This document shows, piece by piece, positions 1 to 10,619 of a stretch of DNA of 64,000 nucleotides. The notes beneath the pieces were generated by a model that ran no database searches, was not told where the DNA came from, and saw nothing but the letters and a program-made list of their open reading frames with translations. The stretch's first letter is position 1; each line of letters begins with the position of its first letter. This stretch comes from Rotaria sp. Silwood1 (lineage: Eukaryota > Rotifera > Eurotatoria > Philodinida > Philodinidae): assembly GCA_905250075.1 (NCBI GenBank), contig CAJNOP010000003.1, forward strand, positions 5,478,207 through 5,542,206, in the 5' to 3' direction. The translations under genes and the position numbers were made by a program.

Positions 1-817
1 TCGTGAGTGGCCGACCGGAGGGAGGCCGACGAACGACTAGACGTTGATTTAGAAGGCTTATCGTAAGTATAAGTGAAAGTTGAGGCAGCTACAGAAATTG
101 TCAAATGATCTGATTCTTGAACCAAAATAATTCCTTATTAGACATTTGACGTAATATAGTCTATCCAGTAAAGAATTTGTGAATGCTAGCAGGGCGTTAT
201 TTGCTTGTTGTGTCGTAAGCAAAAGTAGATGTAGTTGTGCCATCCTAAAGATTTCAAGAAGCTGTGCGAAATCCTATAATTTTGAAAAAAATATTTTCTT
301 TTCAAGTTATTCTGATTTAGGGTGGTCGCCACTTGGTCATGCTACTGAACTCGCTGAACAAACGGAAACAACTAAACGATATCTAATTTCGTTTTCTTAA
401 AGAAACAGTCATATAGCAGTACATATCCCACTTAAAAATGCATAAATGTTTGTCTCTCCGTTTTATTCAGGAAAGTCAGAGTTCAGGATAAGAAAATATG
501 ACATCCCAAACAACTGAATATGATCATATATCTGTATTAAGCTTAATCAGACTTAATCAAGGATAAGCAACTGAAATTCGAGGTCTGCTTCTGATGACGG
601 TACAACATTTAAATGTCTAGCGAATCATTTAAGGGTGCTCGCTCTAGAGAAATCTAGTGTTGAAAGGCGGCTAATATTTTTCAAAACATCTATTTTTTGA
701 TTCTTCAACTATATTAAGGCTCCTCTACCCAGATTATTTTCAAAATGATAGAATTCGAGAATGTTCTTCATCACAACTAGTTTAAACTCTTTAAATTTGA
801 TGAGTTTTTTCAAAAAA
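1..817. other. Non-coding, no recognised gene
   Basis: The first ~60 bases are clearly more GC-rich than the rest and are followed by a good splice-donor sequence (ATC|GTAAGTAT near 61), so they could be the end of an exon of a plus-strand gene that begins outside the window. No protein family is recognisable in the following 750 bases; the short open frames there look like chance. Confidence 0.35.
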
Positions 818-1353
818 ACAAGTAACGCGACGCAAACGTCGCTAACCCTCTACTGAAAGGATGTAATTTCCTTGAACATATGGTACTCACGGAGAAGAAG
901 ATCACAGAACTAATGTGCTGGTGTGCATCTATAAAAAGATAAATAGTTCTCGTCACCATGGCTCGCTTGCTAATTGATTGGATTTGATTTAACCATCGTG
1001 AGGTGTGGGTGGGTGGGTGGGTGTGGGGTGTGTCTGAGTATGGATGAAGTGAAGACACACGCCCACACCCCATACCCACACCCCACACCCATACACACAC
1101 CCCACACCCATACACACACCCCACACCCACACGCCCCCACCCACACACACCCACACACATCCACACCCCCACGATGGTTAAATCAAACCCAATCAATTAG
1201 CAAGTGGGTCATGGTGACGAGAACTATTTATCTTTTTATAGATGCATACCAGCACATTAGTTCTGTGATCTTCTTCTTCGTGAGTACCATATGTTCAAGG
1301 AAATCACATCCTTTCAGTAGAGGGTTAGCGACGCTTGCGTCGCGTTACTTGTT
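818..1353. mobile_element. Large palindromic foldback element with GT-rich, G-quadruplex-capable centre
   Basis: Left arm 818-1000 (starting AACAAGTAACGCGACGC) is repeated in inverted orientation at 1170-1353 (ending GCGTCGCGTTACTTGTT) with only scattered mismatches over ~183 bases. The centre (1001-1169) is GT-rich on the left and CA-rich on the right, so the palindrome continues loosely into it. It contains (GGGT)3GGG at 1007-1021, a textbook G-quadruplex sequence, and a ~19-base tandem CACACCCCACACCCATACA-type array at about 1085-1125. No transposase frame is present, so this would be a non-autonomous foldback element. Open frames in both directions through it are products of the palindrome. 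Confidence 0.8.
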
Positions 1354-2230
1354 CGATTTCTTTAAAGTCTATCTATTGTTGTTGGTGTATTTACTACCTT
1401 CTATAAAAATTTGAATGCATTTGCTACAAATAGCCAATGCATTACTTGTATATTAAGTACTTTAATATCTGGTAGTACAAGTTTAATTTATATAACTGCA
1501 TTGTATTTTATTCCATAATCGGGTTTATATACAATCAAATGCACTTATATTGATTGGGCAGCAATATTATCTATTATATTTTTCAAGGAAAGTTTCAAAA
1601 TTATTAATGCTATTTAATTATTTTTCATGTTCGTTGAGCTTATACTCACTACTAACTCCCATTTCTTAATTGAATCATTAGTTCATATATTAGATCAGAC
1701 GTTATCATCATTGTCAGTCTTAATTACGACACTTTCAACAACAACCACTTCTACCATAACTGTTGCTACTACTAAACCTTCTTCATGTCATTATTATTTA
1801 GGTAGTGACTTAAATTTTTTTATCAGCTCTGTCAAAAGCAATACAAATAATTGCTTGAAAACAATTACTCATTACAAAACAACTATATTCTGCTATGAAC
1901 TTTCATTTTACAAGTACTGATCTATTAATTTCATTGATTTATAGTATTAGCCATCAATTTTGGCAACCAGACTTATATTCATGAAAATGGATGAGTACTG
2001 CCGATGTTTTGACTGCTTTTTTCAATTATTATCAACTATATGTTTTACAAAAGCATCAAAGTAAGAAAATGTCCAACTAATAGTAATTACTGGTTCACTT
2101 GATATAGTTTATGCTATTGTATCACAAAATATATATTTTAGTCAAAAAACAAATCATGAATATTTTATCTTGAAGCATCATTTGTTGTTCCATCGGCAAT
2201 TTTCCTTTCAGTTGACTGTCATTTAACTAA
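1354..2230. other. Non-coding, no recognised gene
   Basis: AT-rich DNA between two inverted-repeat elements. A 97-codon open frame at 1627-1920 is Thr/Ser-rich and matches no family I know; I treat it as non-coding. Confidence 0.4.
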
Positions 2231-3076
2231 CCCTAGTCGAACATCTTGCAAGCAAGATCTTGACATCTTGGGATCGATAAGCAAGATCTTGACAAGATCA
2301 TGAAAAGATAATTTATATGTGAACAGCTTGCGTGTATCGGATACATCTGTGTCTAAGATCTTGTCAAGATCAGAGAAATGATATCTTTTACTATTATCTT
2401 GTCACAAGATCTTGAGTAAAAGAACGATATCGTTAGTATTTATGTACCGACTAGTCATTCACCGTTTTTTTATGCATGCAGAGCCGTATATAAGCAACGT
2501 GATTGAACATATGAGACATACATTTTTCAAAATAATTTTTCTTCTAAACTCTTTCTCGGCCATTAATCACTCGAGAAAATGCCGATCTCGATCGCTGATC
2601 GAGAGAGGACTACCTGAAGCCGTCTGATGGTGACTGAACCATCTCAAGAACAAGTAGGTTCCAAGATCGGGCTTGCTTCAGTTATTCGGAATAGGAATAA
2701 TTAAAATGAAGATAAATTGAAAAAATTTCATAACATGCTTTTATTGAAAAAAATAATAATAAATATGCTATATAATAGATTTGAATCACGCTTTCAGATT
2801 GTATCATGGATTGTGTCGCAAATCACGAGACCTGCAACACTTTTTATCTTAGAATATACCTAAGATCTTATAGATCTATACTTCAGATTTTATAAATCTG
2901 TACCTAAGATCTTATGAATCTGTACCCAAGATCTTACATGTCTGTACCCAAGATCTAATTCAAGATCTTGGGTACAAGATAATCATATTATCTTGTACCT
3001 AAATTTTCAAGATCTACTCACTTTTCTGTACCTAAGATCTTGATCAAGATCTTGCTTACAAGATGTTCGACTAGGG
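2231..3076. mobile_element. Non-autonomous inverted-repeat element with AAGATCTT arrays
   Basis: The ends are mirror images: CCCTAGTCGAACATCTTG at 2231 and its reverse complement ending at 3076, with the match running on for ~34 bases. Just inside both ends are many copies of the palindromic octamer AAGATCTT, with a tandem CCTAAGATCTTATGAATCTGTA-like unit at 2860-2960. A less AT-rich central unit (about 2480-2690) lies between. No transposase is encoded. A CCCT end resembles piggyBac-type termini, but no clean TTAA duplication flanks it (CTAA on the left, AATA on the right), so the superfamily is unassigned. Confidence 0.75.
2487..2494 (+). promoter_or_regulatory. TATA-box-like site inside the 2231-3076 element
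   Basis: TATATAAG sits in a locally GC-richer context, about 90 bases before an ATG at 2579. That ATG opens only a very short frame, and a donor-like CAA|GTAGGT follows at 2654. It may be a promoter with a short first exon carried by the element. This is sequence pattern only, with no proof of transcription. Confidence 0.3.
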
Positions 3077-4332
3077 AATAAGCATGAAAGAAAAATTCAG
3101 ACAATTTATGATGACAAACAAGAGAACAATAATTATGTGTGAACTATGTGCAATTATTTTTATTTAATGGTTAACTACATTTTTATTATTGAATATATAT
3201 TCATATAAGGATCACTAGGTTTTATAAAATATGTGTTTTTTGTTAATATTATTGTCTTCAAGACTTAAGGATTACCATGTATGCAATAAAAGACAGTTGT
3301 TCTGATAAAACCAATACAAAATCTATGTGAATTATTCACTTCTTGGAAAAAGTTTACATTGCTGGATACATATCGGTTTATAAAAGATTTTAAATTATGG
3401 CATAATATAAAGTTTCTTGAAGTATATGTCAATGTATCGACATCAAAGTACACTCAGGAAAACTGCTATCAATAGAAAAGTAGTTTCTTATCTAGTTGTC
3501 TTTGGAATGTTCTTCAAAACTAACAATCCGATCTATCGAATATTGATGTCATTAATTGGTCGGTCATATATTTCTGCTATGAACTACTAACTGCGTTGTT
3601 CGACAGGTATATATAAGATACTGTATTCAAACCTTAATACTACGAGTGATGAAATGACTCTGAACAAGCCATTAACGGCTGTTTATTTCGAATCACCCAT
3701 CTCCAATAGCATACTAGCGACGTTTTGACATATACCTACTTTTGTGGCTAGTATGTAGCTAGTTAGTATGTATGAAGAGTTTAAGCAATGAAGCGTAAGT
3801 ACTCCGCGTCAGGCTTGCCTTCTATTCAGGGCTACAGCTTGTAACAGTGATAGGAAACATATCGAGCTACTGAATCTGTCGCTAGGCAATACTTCATACT
3901 GTAAGATAGTCGAAAGGCAGAAGCATTGTTCCTTTCATAGATTCATAGAATAATTATAAACTATTTACCAAATTAAATATTTGCTTGTGTTGACTGTCAA
4001 TGACAAAAGAAGATTGTCTGTGCTTTGCAATCATTTATTGATGTTCACAATTTCTCATAATATTAATTTCGATATAGAAACATTGTGTTTACATTTGTAT
4101 AGATATATAACTAAAATTTTTTTATTATTTACTGTTTGTTTTTGTTTAGTTCATAATAGAAAAAAAACAAGCATTTATATTACAACAATAACAAACAAGA
4201 AAGGTAAACAAAACACTCATGCATGGAATTCACGAAGCAAAACCATCACATATCTACTTTTTTAAAATAAATAAAAATTCTATTTTTCAAAATGTGACTA
4301 GAGCATTGTTCTTTATGGTTTGATTTAGTTTA
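3077..4332. other. Non-coding, no recognised gene
   Basis: AT-rich intergenic DNA downstream of the HEXD gene. A TATATATAAG string at 3607 precedes a locally GC-richer stretch (3620-3930) containing a short inverted repeat of the GCTAGTATG type around 3710-3775. No gene could be assigned. Confidence 0.4.
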
Positions 4333-7300
4333 TTAAGAATTTCGTACTACACTACTGATTGTAATATTTCGCTTTTTAACTATAATTCTGGAAATATTTT
4401 TTGGTAATGGACGTTGTAGCCATGATGATTGTGTTTTTAGTGTATGTTGAATAAAATTTGTACGTTGTTGAACATCTTTAAATGTACGCATAAAATATGT
4501 TTGTAACCATTCTGGACCAATATCAGCTGTAAAAAAAACTAAACAAGCATTTTGAAATGCATCTATAAAATGTATCATTTGATTTTCTAATTCAAGTAAA
4601 CGTTCAAAACATTCTTCACCACGTTTATAATGAATATAATTTTGACGTAAATGAATATCTGTTATATATAAACGTACAAATGACATTGTTTCTTCATATT
4701 GTCTCATAACATAATCATGTTGATACATCATTTCATACATTTCATGACCTAAATATCATCAAGAAAAGCAAATTCTTTTTTTTCTCTGTTTGTTTGAATA
4801 ATAAATTTCAAATGTAAATTACCTGGAAATGTACATGATACCAATGTTGGATATGTTGATCGTTCCCATAATGGCATTTGATTACAACCTAATAATTTCT
4901 GAGATACTGTTTCATTTAATTCATTAGTTATACGGCCATGTACAATTGTTTGTAAAGAATATGCAAGTGAAGGTATTGATGATGGAAGAAATTCACATAA
5001 TGAAAGCATATGATCATAACGAGACCAACCAGTAACAGTAACACCAGTAAAATTTACTTTATATTTTTCCGATGCTATATACATTGCTTCAAGCCATGTT
5101 TGTTGATTACGTTGATGATGACCAATATAACTCATTGTTGTTATTTCACCAGATGAACCTTTATATGAACTTGCGACCCATACTTCAGGAAACGTCGAAA
5201 ATCTATAGAAAACATCATTATATACATATAATTTAATTAACTGTTGATATTTTATGAATTTTTTTTTCAAGTGAGAATATTCTTTTCGTTTCTTTTTTTT
5301 TTTTTATCATAGTTGGAAAAAAAAGATTATCGATTATTGTATTTCTTTCTCTCAGTAAAAAAAAACGACCTAAGAGCTATTGAATAATTATATGTAAGTT
5401 GTTTGCTTTAATATTACTTATAACTATCAATCTTTTGATCTTGTTTCAAGTGTTTATGTGTTAAAATAAAACCTTGCAATGAATGATCATCTATCATCAT
5501 TCTTGAACAACTTAAATATATTTATTGGAGATCAAAAGAGAAGCTTCAAAAATTTTTTATCAAAAAATTCTTGCCTATTAATATTATATCCTTCTCAATC
5601 TAGTGTATCAATGTATATTTGCATGAAGTATTTGTTATTATCCTTCAGAATTTTTCTTAAATTTTTGAACTATTATTTCTATTAAAAAGAACAAGAAGCA
5701 CTGTTGGATTGAAACTATTAAAACTTACCTTATCCAAAAAGAATCATCAAACCATGATTTAATATCATCAACATATGCCCATATCATAGGTACAACAAGT
5801 TCAATTAATTCTGTCGCCTGTCAACAAAAAACAAAGCACTAGTACTTGAATGAAATATGTATATACAGCACTGTTTCTTACATTATTATATCCTGAATTA
5901 ACAAGTTGAGAAAGCATATCGTGCCAAATAAATAGTTTAATTTGAGGTCGTTTTGATTTAATATATTTAGCAATACGAGTAACATGTCTAAAAATGATTA
6001 TACAAAAAAGAAAATAACTCAAGAATCACGGATTCATTATGTAAGGTTAATACAAGTCTACTGTTTTTCTTTTTACTTTTATCAAAGATTTATAAAAGCA
6101 GTAAAGATCTAACCTTTTTATTTGTGGTTATTTAACATTTTGAAAAGTAAAAAAGAATGTCATCGCCTTCTGAGTTGTTCTTTCGTATACTGTTATCAAT
6201 TGAAAAAAATTATCATAATAAATACAATAAAAGGCAGAACGAGAAGGAGAAACGAATATATGCATGTATACGTGTAGTATATGCACAACGACACGTTCGT
6301 GTTCTCTCGTTTTTTCATCTTTCGCTTGTCATTACTATTGCTTGGATTCGATCATTAAATGTGTATTAACAATTAGGTGCTGCTAACCTCGTTTTATTCT
6401 CATTACATAACTGTGAATACGCCCTTTGCCCTCTCGAACTTGTCAAAAAAACGGTATTGGTACCAATATACGACACAAAAAAAAAGACTAACGTGCTCAC
6501 AATCATTCATATCATATACAATGAACTGGCAATATAAACAGGAACATTCTCTTGAACAACGTCGATTTGAATCTGAACGTATTCGAAGACGTTATCCCGA
6601 TCGTATTCCTGTTATTGTACAACCGTTATTAACATCAACGTCATCAACGTCATCATCATCATCATCAATATTATCAACATCATTATTTCATTCATTTCCC
6701 TCATCATCATCATCGTCATCATCCTCATGCAATGAAATAACATTAGGACGTCTTGAAAATGAAAAATTTCTTGTACCATCTGAATTATCCTTTGGTCAAT
6801 TTGCTTATAATATTCGACGACGTTTACGTTTACGACCCGAACATGCGCTATTTTTTTATATTGGTTTATATGGTAAACAACCAATATTAAGTTCAACTAT
6901 GGAAATGTTATATAATGAAAATAAAGATACAGATGGTTTTTTGTATGTATGTTATGCAGATGAAAAAGTTTTTGGATAAATTTTCTTGTGCTATTCTGTA
7001 TAATTTTCTTTTTCTAATAAAAATAAATAAATTTTACCTGATAAATAAATCAGCTTCATCACGAAAACGAAGATCAACACATTTTGGATGAACTAAACGA
7101 AAATAGACTTCATCACACCCAATATGAAGATATGAAATCAATGAATGATGTGATAATAATTGATCAATCATTTCTAAAAAGAAAATAATTCTTCAATAAA
7201 AATAAAATATCATTTAAATCATATATATATGCATATACCAAATAATAACTTATAACTTTCTTCAAGACATGGTGTTATAACTTGTGGATATCGTTTATCT

Positions 7301-8025
7301 TCTCGTAAATGCATAAATTCTTTTAATTTAAGTACATATTCTAAATGTCCATAAACTTGGAGTAATGGCATAACTTTTAAATTATTTTCTTCAGCTAATT
7401 GTAATATTTTTTGAATATCATCTTTTGTATAAGCAAGACCATGTCGTAAGATAGATAAATGATCCGTAAATGGAAACATATCTTCATATTCAATAAGTAA
7501 ACCAGTAGCACCAAGTTGTTTTAAATATGGAAATAATTTTTCAAAATAAACTACTTTTGGTGCAGCACCTTTTAAATCAAGATGTACAAAACGTTGAAGA
7601 TTTTTTGTTTCTATAACTTTTAATATTGGTTTACGATATGGTAATAGTGGAAATGGTGTAATAGAATTAATAATGTGTATTTGTTGATTATTATTCAATA
7701 CAGGCGATTGTGTAGAGATTTCAGAATTTTTCGATAAAGTTTTTGCTTGTTGTATTTCATTTATTAATATATTTGACGGTAAACTACTACTAGTTGTTAA
7801 ACGTTTTGAAAGAAGACGATATCTTATTTTGTTATTTGGAATAGCGTTATGTGAAAAATGAGAATCATGTACATTATGATGATGATGATGATCATGATCA
7901 TGATATGATGGATTTTCAGAAAATAGCACATGACGATTTTGATAGATTGCTAATAAACCTAATAAAATTATAGGTAAAAGAAGGACTGTTAGAAGACTAC
8001 GACGTAAATAACGACGAGAGGGCAT
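4333..8025 (-). CDS. HEXD: Hexosaminidase D-like beta-N-acetylhexosaminidase (GH20)
   Basis: Six exons: 8025-7239, 7173-7038, 5987-5882, 5817-5729, 5202-4823 and 4748-4333. All intron phases close, giving 637 residues. The family removes terminal N-acetylhexosamine, preferring GalNAc. The N-terminus has basic residues followed by a hydrophobic segment at about 11-28, so it reads as a signal anchor, with a His/Asp-rich patch at 42-50. The GH20 barrel starts near 146 (FVHLDLKGAAPK). The catalytic Asp-Glu pair is D283-E284 in HIGCDEVY. Later conserved segments are IWHDML, the tryptophan-rich VTGWSRYDHM and a helical C-terminus. Human HEXD is somewhat shorter; the extra length here is mainly the N-terminal stem. 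Intron 2 (5988-7037) houses an opposite-strand ATG8 gene. The start is the first ATG in exon 1. Confidence 0.93.
6521..6979 (+). CDS. ATG8: ATG8/GABARAP-family ubiquitin-like protein, nested in HEXD intron 2
   Basis: A single-exon gene of 152 residues. ATG8 proteins are conjugated to phosphatidylethanolamine on autophagosomal membranes and recruit cargo and tethering factors. The N-terminal helices and first strands (YKQEHSLEQRRFESERIRRR, YPDRIPVIV) and the core FLVPSELSFGQFAYNIRRR and ALFFYIGLYGKQP are clear GABARAP signatures. The ATG at 6521 matches the family N-terminus; an in-frame upstream ATG at 6377 would add 48 unrelated residues and is rejected. Two features are odd. About 32 extra, mostly Ser residues, encoded by TCA repeats, sit between strand 2 and RLENEKFLVP. 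The stop codon directly follows the conserved C-terminal glycine (DEKVFG), so no ATG4 priming cut would be required. AATAAA signals follow near 7017, 20 bases from HEXD exon 2. Confidence 0.93.
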   Translation: MNWQYKQEHSLEQRRFESERIRRRYPDRIPVIVQPLLTSTSSTSSSSSSILSTSLFHSFPSSSSSSSSSCNEITLGRLENEKFLVPSELSFGQFAYNIRRRLRLRPEHALFFYIGLYGKQPILSSTMEMLYNENKDTDGFLYVCYADEKVFG

Positions 8026-10619
8026 ATAGACTGGTAATGTAATATGTAATAATAAAAAAATATTGACTGTAGATAATTAACTGAAAGAGACAAAAAAAAA
8101 GAAACAAAAATTAATATAAAAAATAAAATAAAAGTGTTAATAAATATAAAACCAACTGTTTCTTTGCTGAGATTCCATTGTTATTATTTTAGTGAGTTTT
8201 AATCGAATATTCAATGAAAGAATGAAACTCCTTCTATTAGGATTAAGCAGATATCTATTGTGTAAAAAGTATAGAGCAAAAAAAAAAAGATTGAAATAAT
8301 ACTGTAAACTCATAAGTAAATTGAGAAAAAAAAAAAGAGCACGTGCACGAGTCAATTTTCACCTATTCAAAATATTGCTCTAGTAATCGTCGACAATCGT
8401 AAATTCTTGTGTTCTTTTTTTTTAGAAGCAAATACAGTACACTTTTATAAGACTATATTTACTTTGATCCGGGCTGTTGTTTCTTACATCTTATCCACTA
8501 GTAGTAATAAAATCAGCAGATAAAATTAGTGGTGGATTCATCAAACGTTCTATACGGATTATTTTTTTCTGACAAAATCTCGTTGTTGATGCTTGCTTGC
8601 CGATAAAGTTTGGCAATGAGTAAGAGAACATGATAAAACATTTTTTTTCAATCTTCTTCTTTCTCTGTATCGTTTTTTCTTTAGTCCTCCTACCTAAGTC
8701 TCGGTAATAATATATATATATATATATATTGTTAGATGAAAGTTTATCATTAATCGAGATTAAATAAACACATCTTTACACTCACAGCTATTTTCTTCGC
8801 TTGTCTTCTTTCATCGTAGAGTAAAACGTATGCATCGGGTAGTAACCATAATAACCTCATATGACATGTGCTTTTGTTCAATCACGAATGACTAGTCTTT
8901 TTTCTTTGGTGTATAGTAAAAAATAGATTTGCTCACTATTACTAGACTATTCCTTTTTTGTTCAAAACAACGACACTATATATATATATGGCATTTTTTT
9001 CTGCGAACTCGTCATCGCAGAAGAATACTGTTCTGTGCTTTTACTACCATACTTCTTGTCATCGTAGGCTGTGTTCTATAAGGACTTGTAGCAGCGACGA
9101 TAGTTATATCAGAGAGGTTAGTACGCACAAGAAAAAAAAAAAGAACGAAGAACAAAAAAAGAAAGCAAAAAGAAAAAGAATATAATGGATTATATTAATC
9201 AATGACGGGATTCAAAAAGTTGTATTCTGTTTTTCTAGTAAGAAAAGAAAGGAAATGTACTTAATTTTTATTATCGTATTGATTGATATCCAAATGATAT
9301 CGAAACAAAGATGGGAAGAATGAATTTTGTATACAAAAAAAAGGAACTGCATCAGATAAGAGATTTTTTTTCTCTTTTTTTTCTTTCTCTTTCGACAAAC
9401 GAATAAGAAAAGATAGAACAGATAAGCTATTGTTGGCCATTTAACCAACTATGTAATCTTATCAACATCACATGAGAAAGGCAAAGGATGTACTGTGTGA
9501 AGTCTCTATAGATTGTCTTTGTTCTATTAACAAGTATGTTCTTTCTCTAGAGAACATATATTTGATAAAAATAAAAGAAAAATATTAATTATTTATAAAA
9601 CTCATATATACACATATATATATTTATTAGTTTTATTATTTGTATAAATATAAAATATTTATATGATATTCTTTATTCAAGAAAAAAAATATATTTTTTC
9701 ATATTTTTTGGTACATTTTCTTTTGTACTAATGAATGGTAAAAGTATTAAAAATACATAAAATAACAATGTACTGAATTATTCTCATGAGATTTTCATAG
9801 ACTGTCAGAAATGTATAGATTATTAGCTATTTATATTTTAATCATTGATAGCAATTTTTTTACATGAATTTTTTTGTAACAAAAATATTGAATTGTTTAT
9901 CCATTTATTCATATGAATCATGGTTTGCTCAACTGTGGAAAGATGCACACATGTATGTAGTAAAATTATCGAAGCATGAGCATAAAAAAATTTTCATATC
10001 AATAATAAATAAAATGCTTGAAGTTATTAGAAATTGATGTTTACAATGATTTTGTAATCAAGCAAAAGAGTAATATCAATAAAAATATCCGTAAATTTAA
10101 TTTCAATTCTTTTACAAATTATTCATACTACGTATTTCAAATTGTGATGTAAGAATAAACATATGATTCATATGAATATCTTTTTCAATTTTTTATAGTA
10201 ATAATAATATCTAAATACCTATATAACTATTATTTGTGAATCATATAATAGCGACAAGATGAAAATTATAGATAAACATGAATCATCATTATTATGATGT
10301 TGATCAAAAAACAATAACAAGGTCACATAATTTACGTCTTCTAATGGTTATGTCATGGCTACTACAGGCAAATTGCACTATTACTTTTTCATTCCATGTA
10401 CACATCGAATCTGATCAATCAAATGAGTCATTGAATACTAAAATATACCATATAGCCATGTATAGACTTGATTCTGTTGCTTGTTATAGTTGTAATGTTA
10501 TTGCGTAAGTATTGTGAAATGATCTTTATATTTCTATCAAGAGACAAAATACGTACCATTCATTTCTTTATTAGATTGCGCTGCGGAAGCATCAGGTGAA
10601 TTTTTATAGAACCAGCAAA
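8026..10619. other. Intergenic region between HEXD and the sirtuin gene
   Basis: About 2.6 kb of AT-rich DNA with homopolymer A/T runs and a short (TA)n tract at 8710-8728. It should contain the HEXD promoter near 8026-8150 and the sirtuin promoter or 5' untranslated region before 10620 (an acceptor-like TTATTAG lies at ~10568-10574). No coding region is recognisable; a Lys-rich frame at 8958-9185 looks like chance. Confidence 0.5.

Noticed and set aside
810-1414. Three overlapping open frames with Cys/Gly/Val- or His/Pro/Thr-rich repeats
   Set aside because: They read through a palindrome and its GT/CA-rich centre; the same peptide ends recur on both strands because of the inverted arms.
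2630-2660. Possible hammerhead ribozyme core (CTGATG)
   Set aside because: The required CTGATGA...GAAA spacing and the three stems are absent.
6377-6520. 48-residue N-terminal extension of ATG8 from an upstream in-frame ATG
   Set aside because: The family's N-terminus matches exactly from the ATG at 6521; the upstream residues match nothing.
6612-6896. Met/Ile-rich frame opposite ATG8
   Set aside because: It is the antisense reading of the TCA repeats and conserved ATG8 coding sequence.
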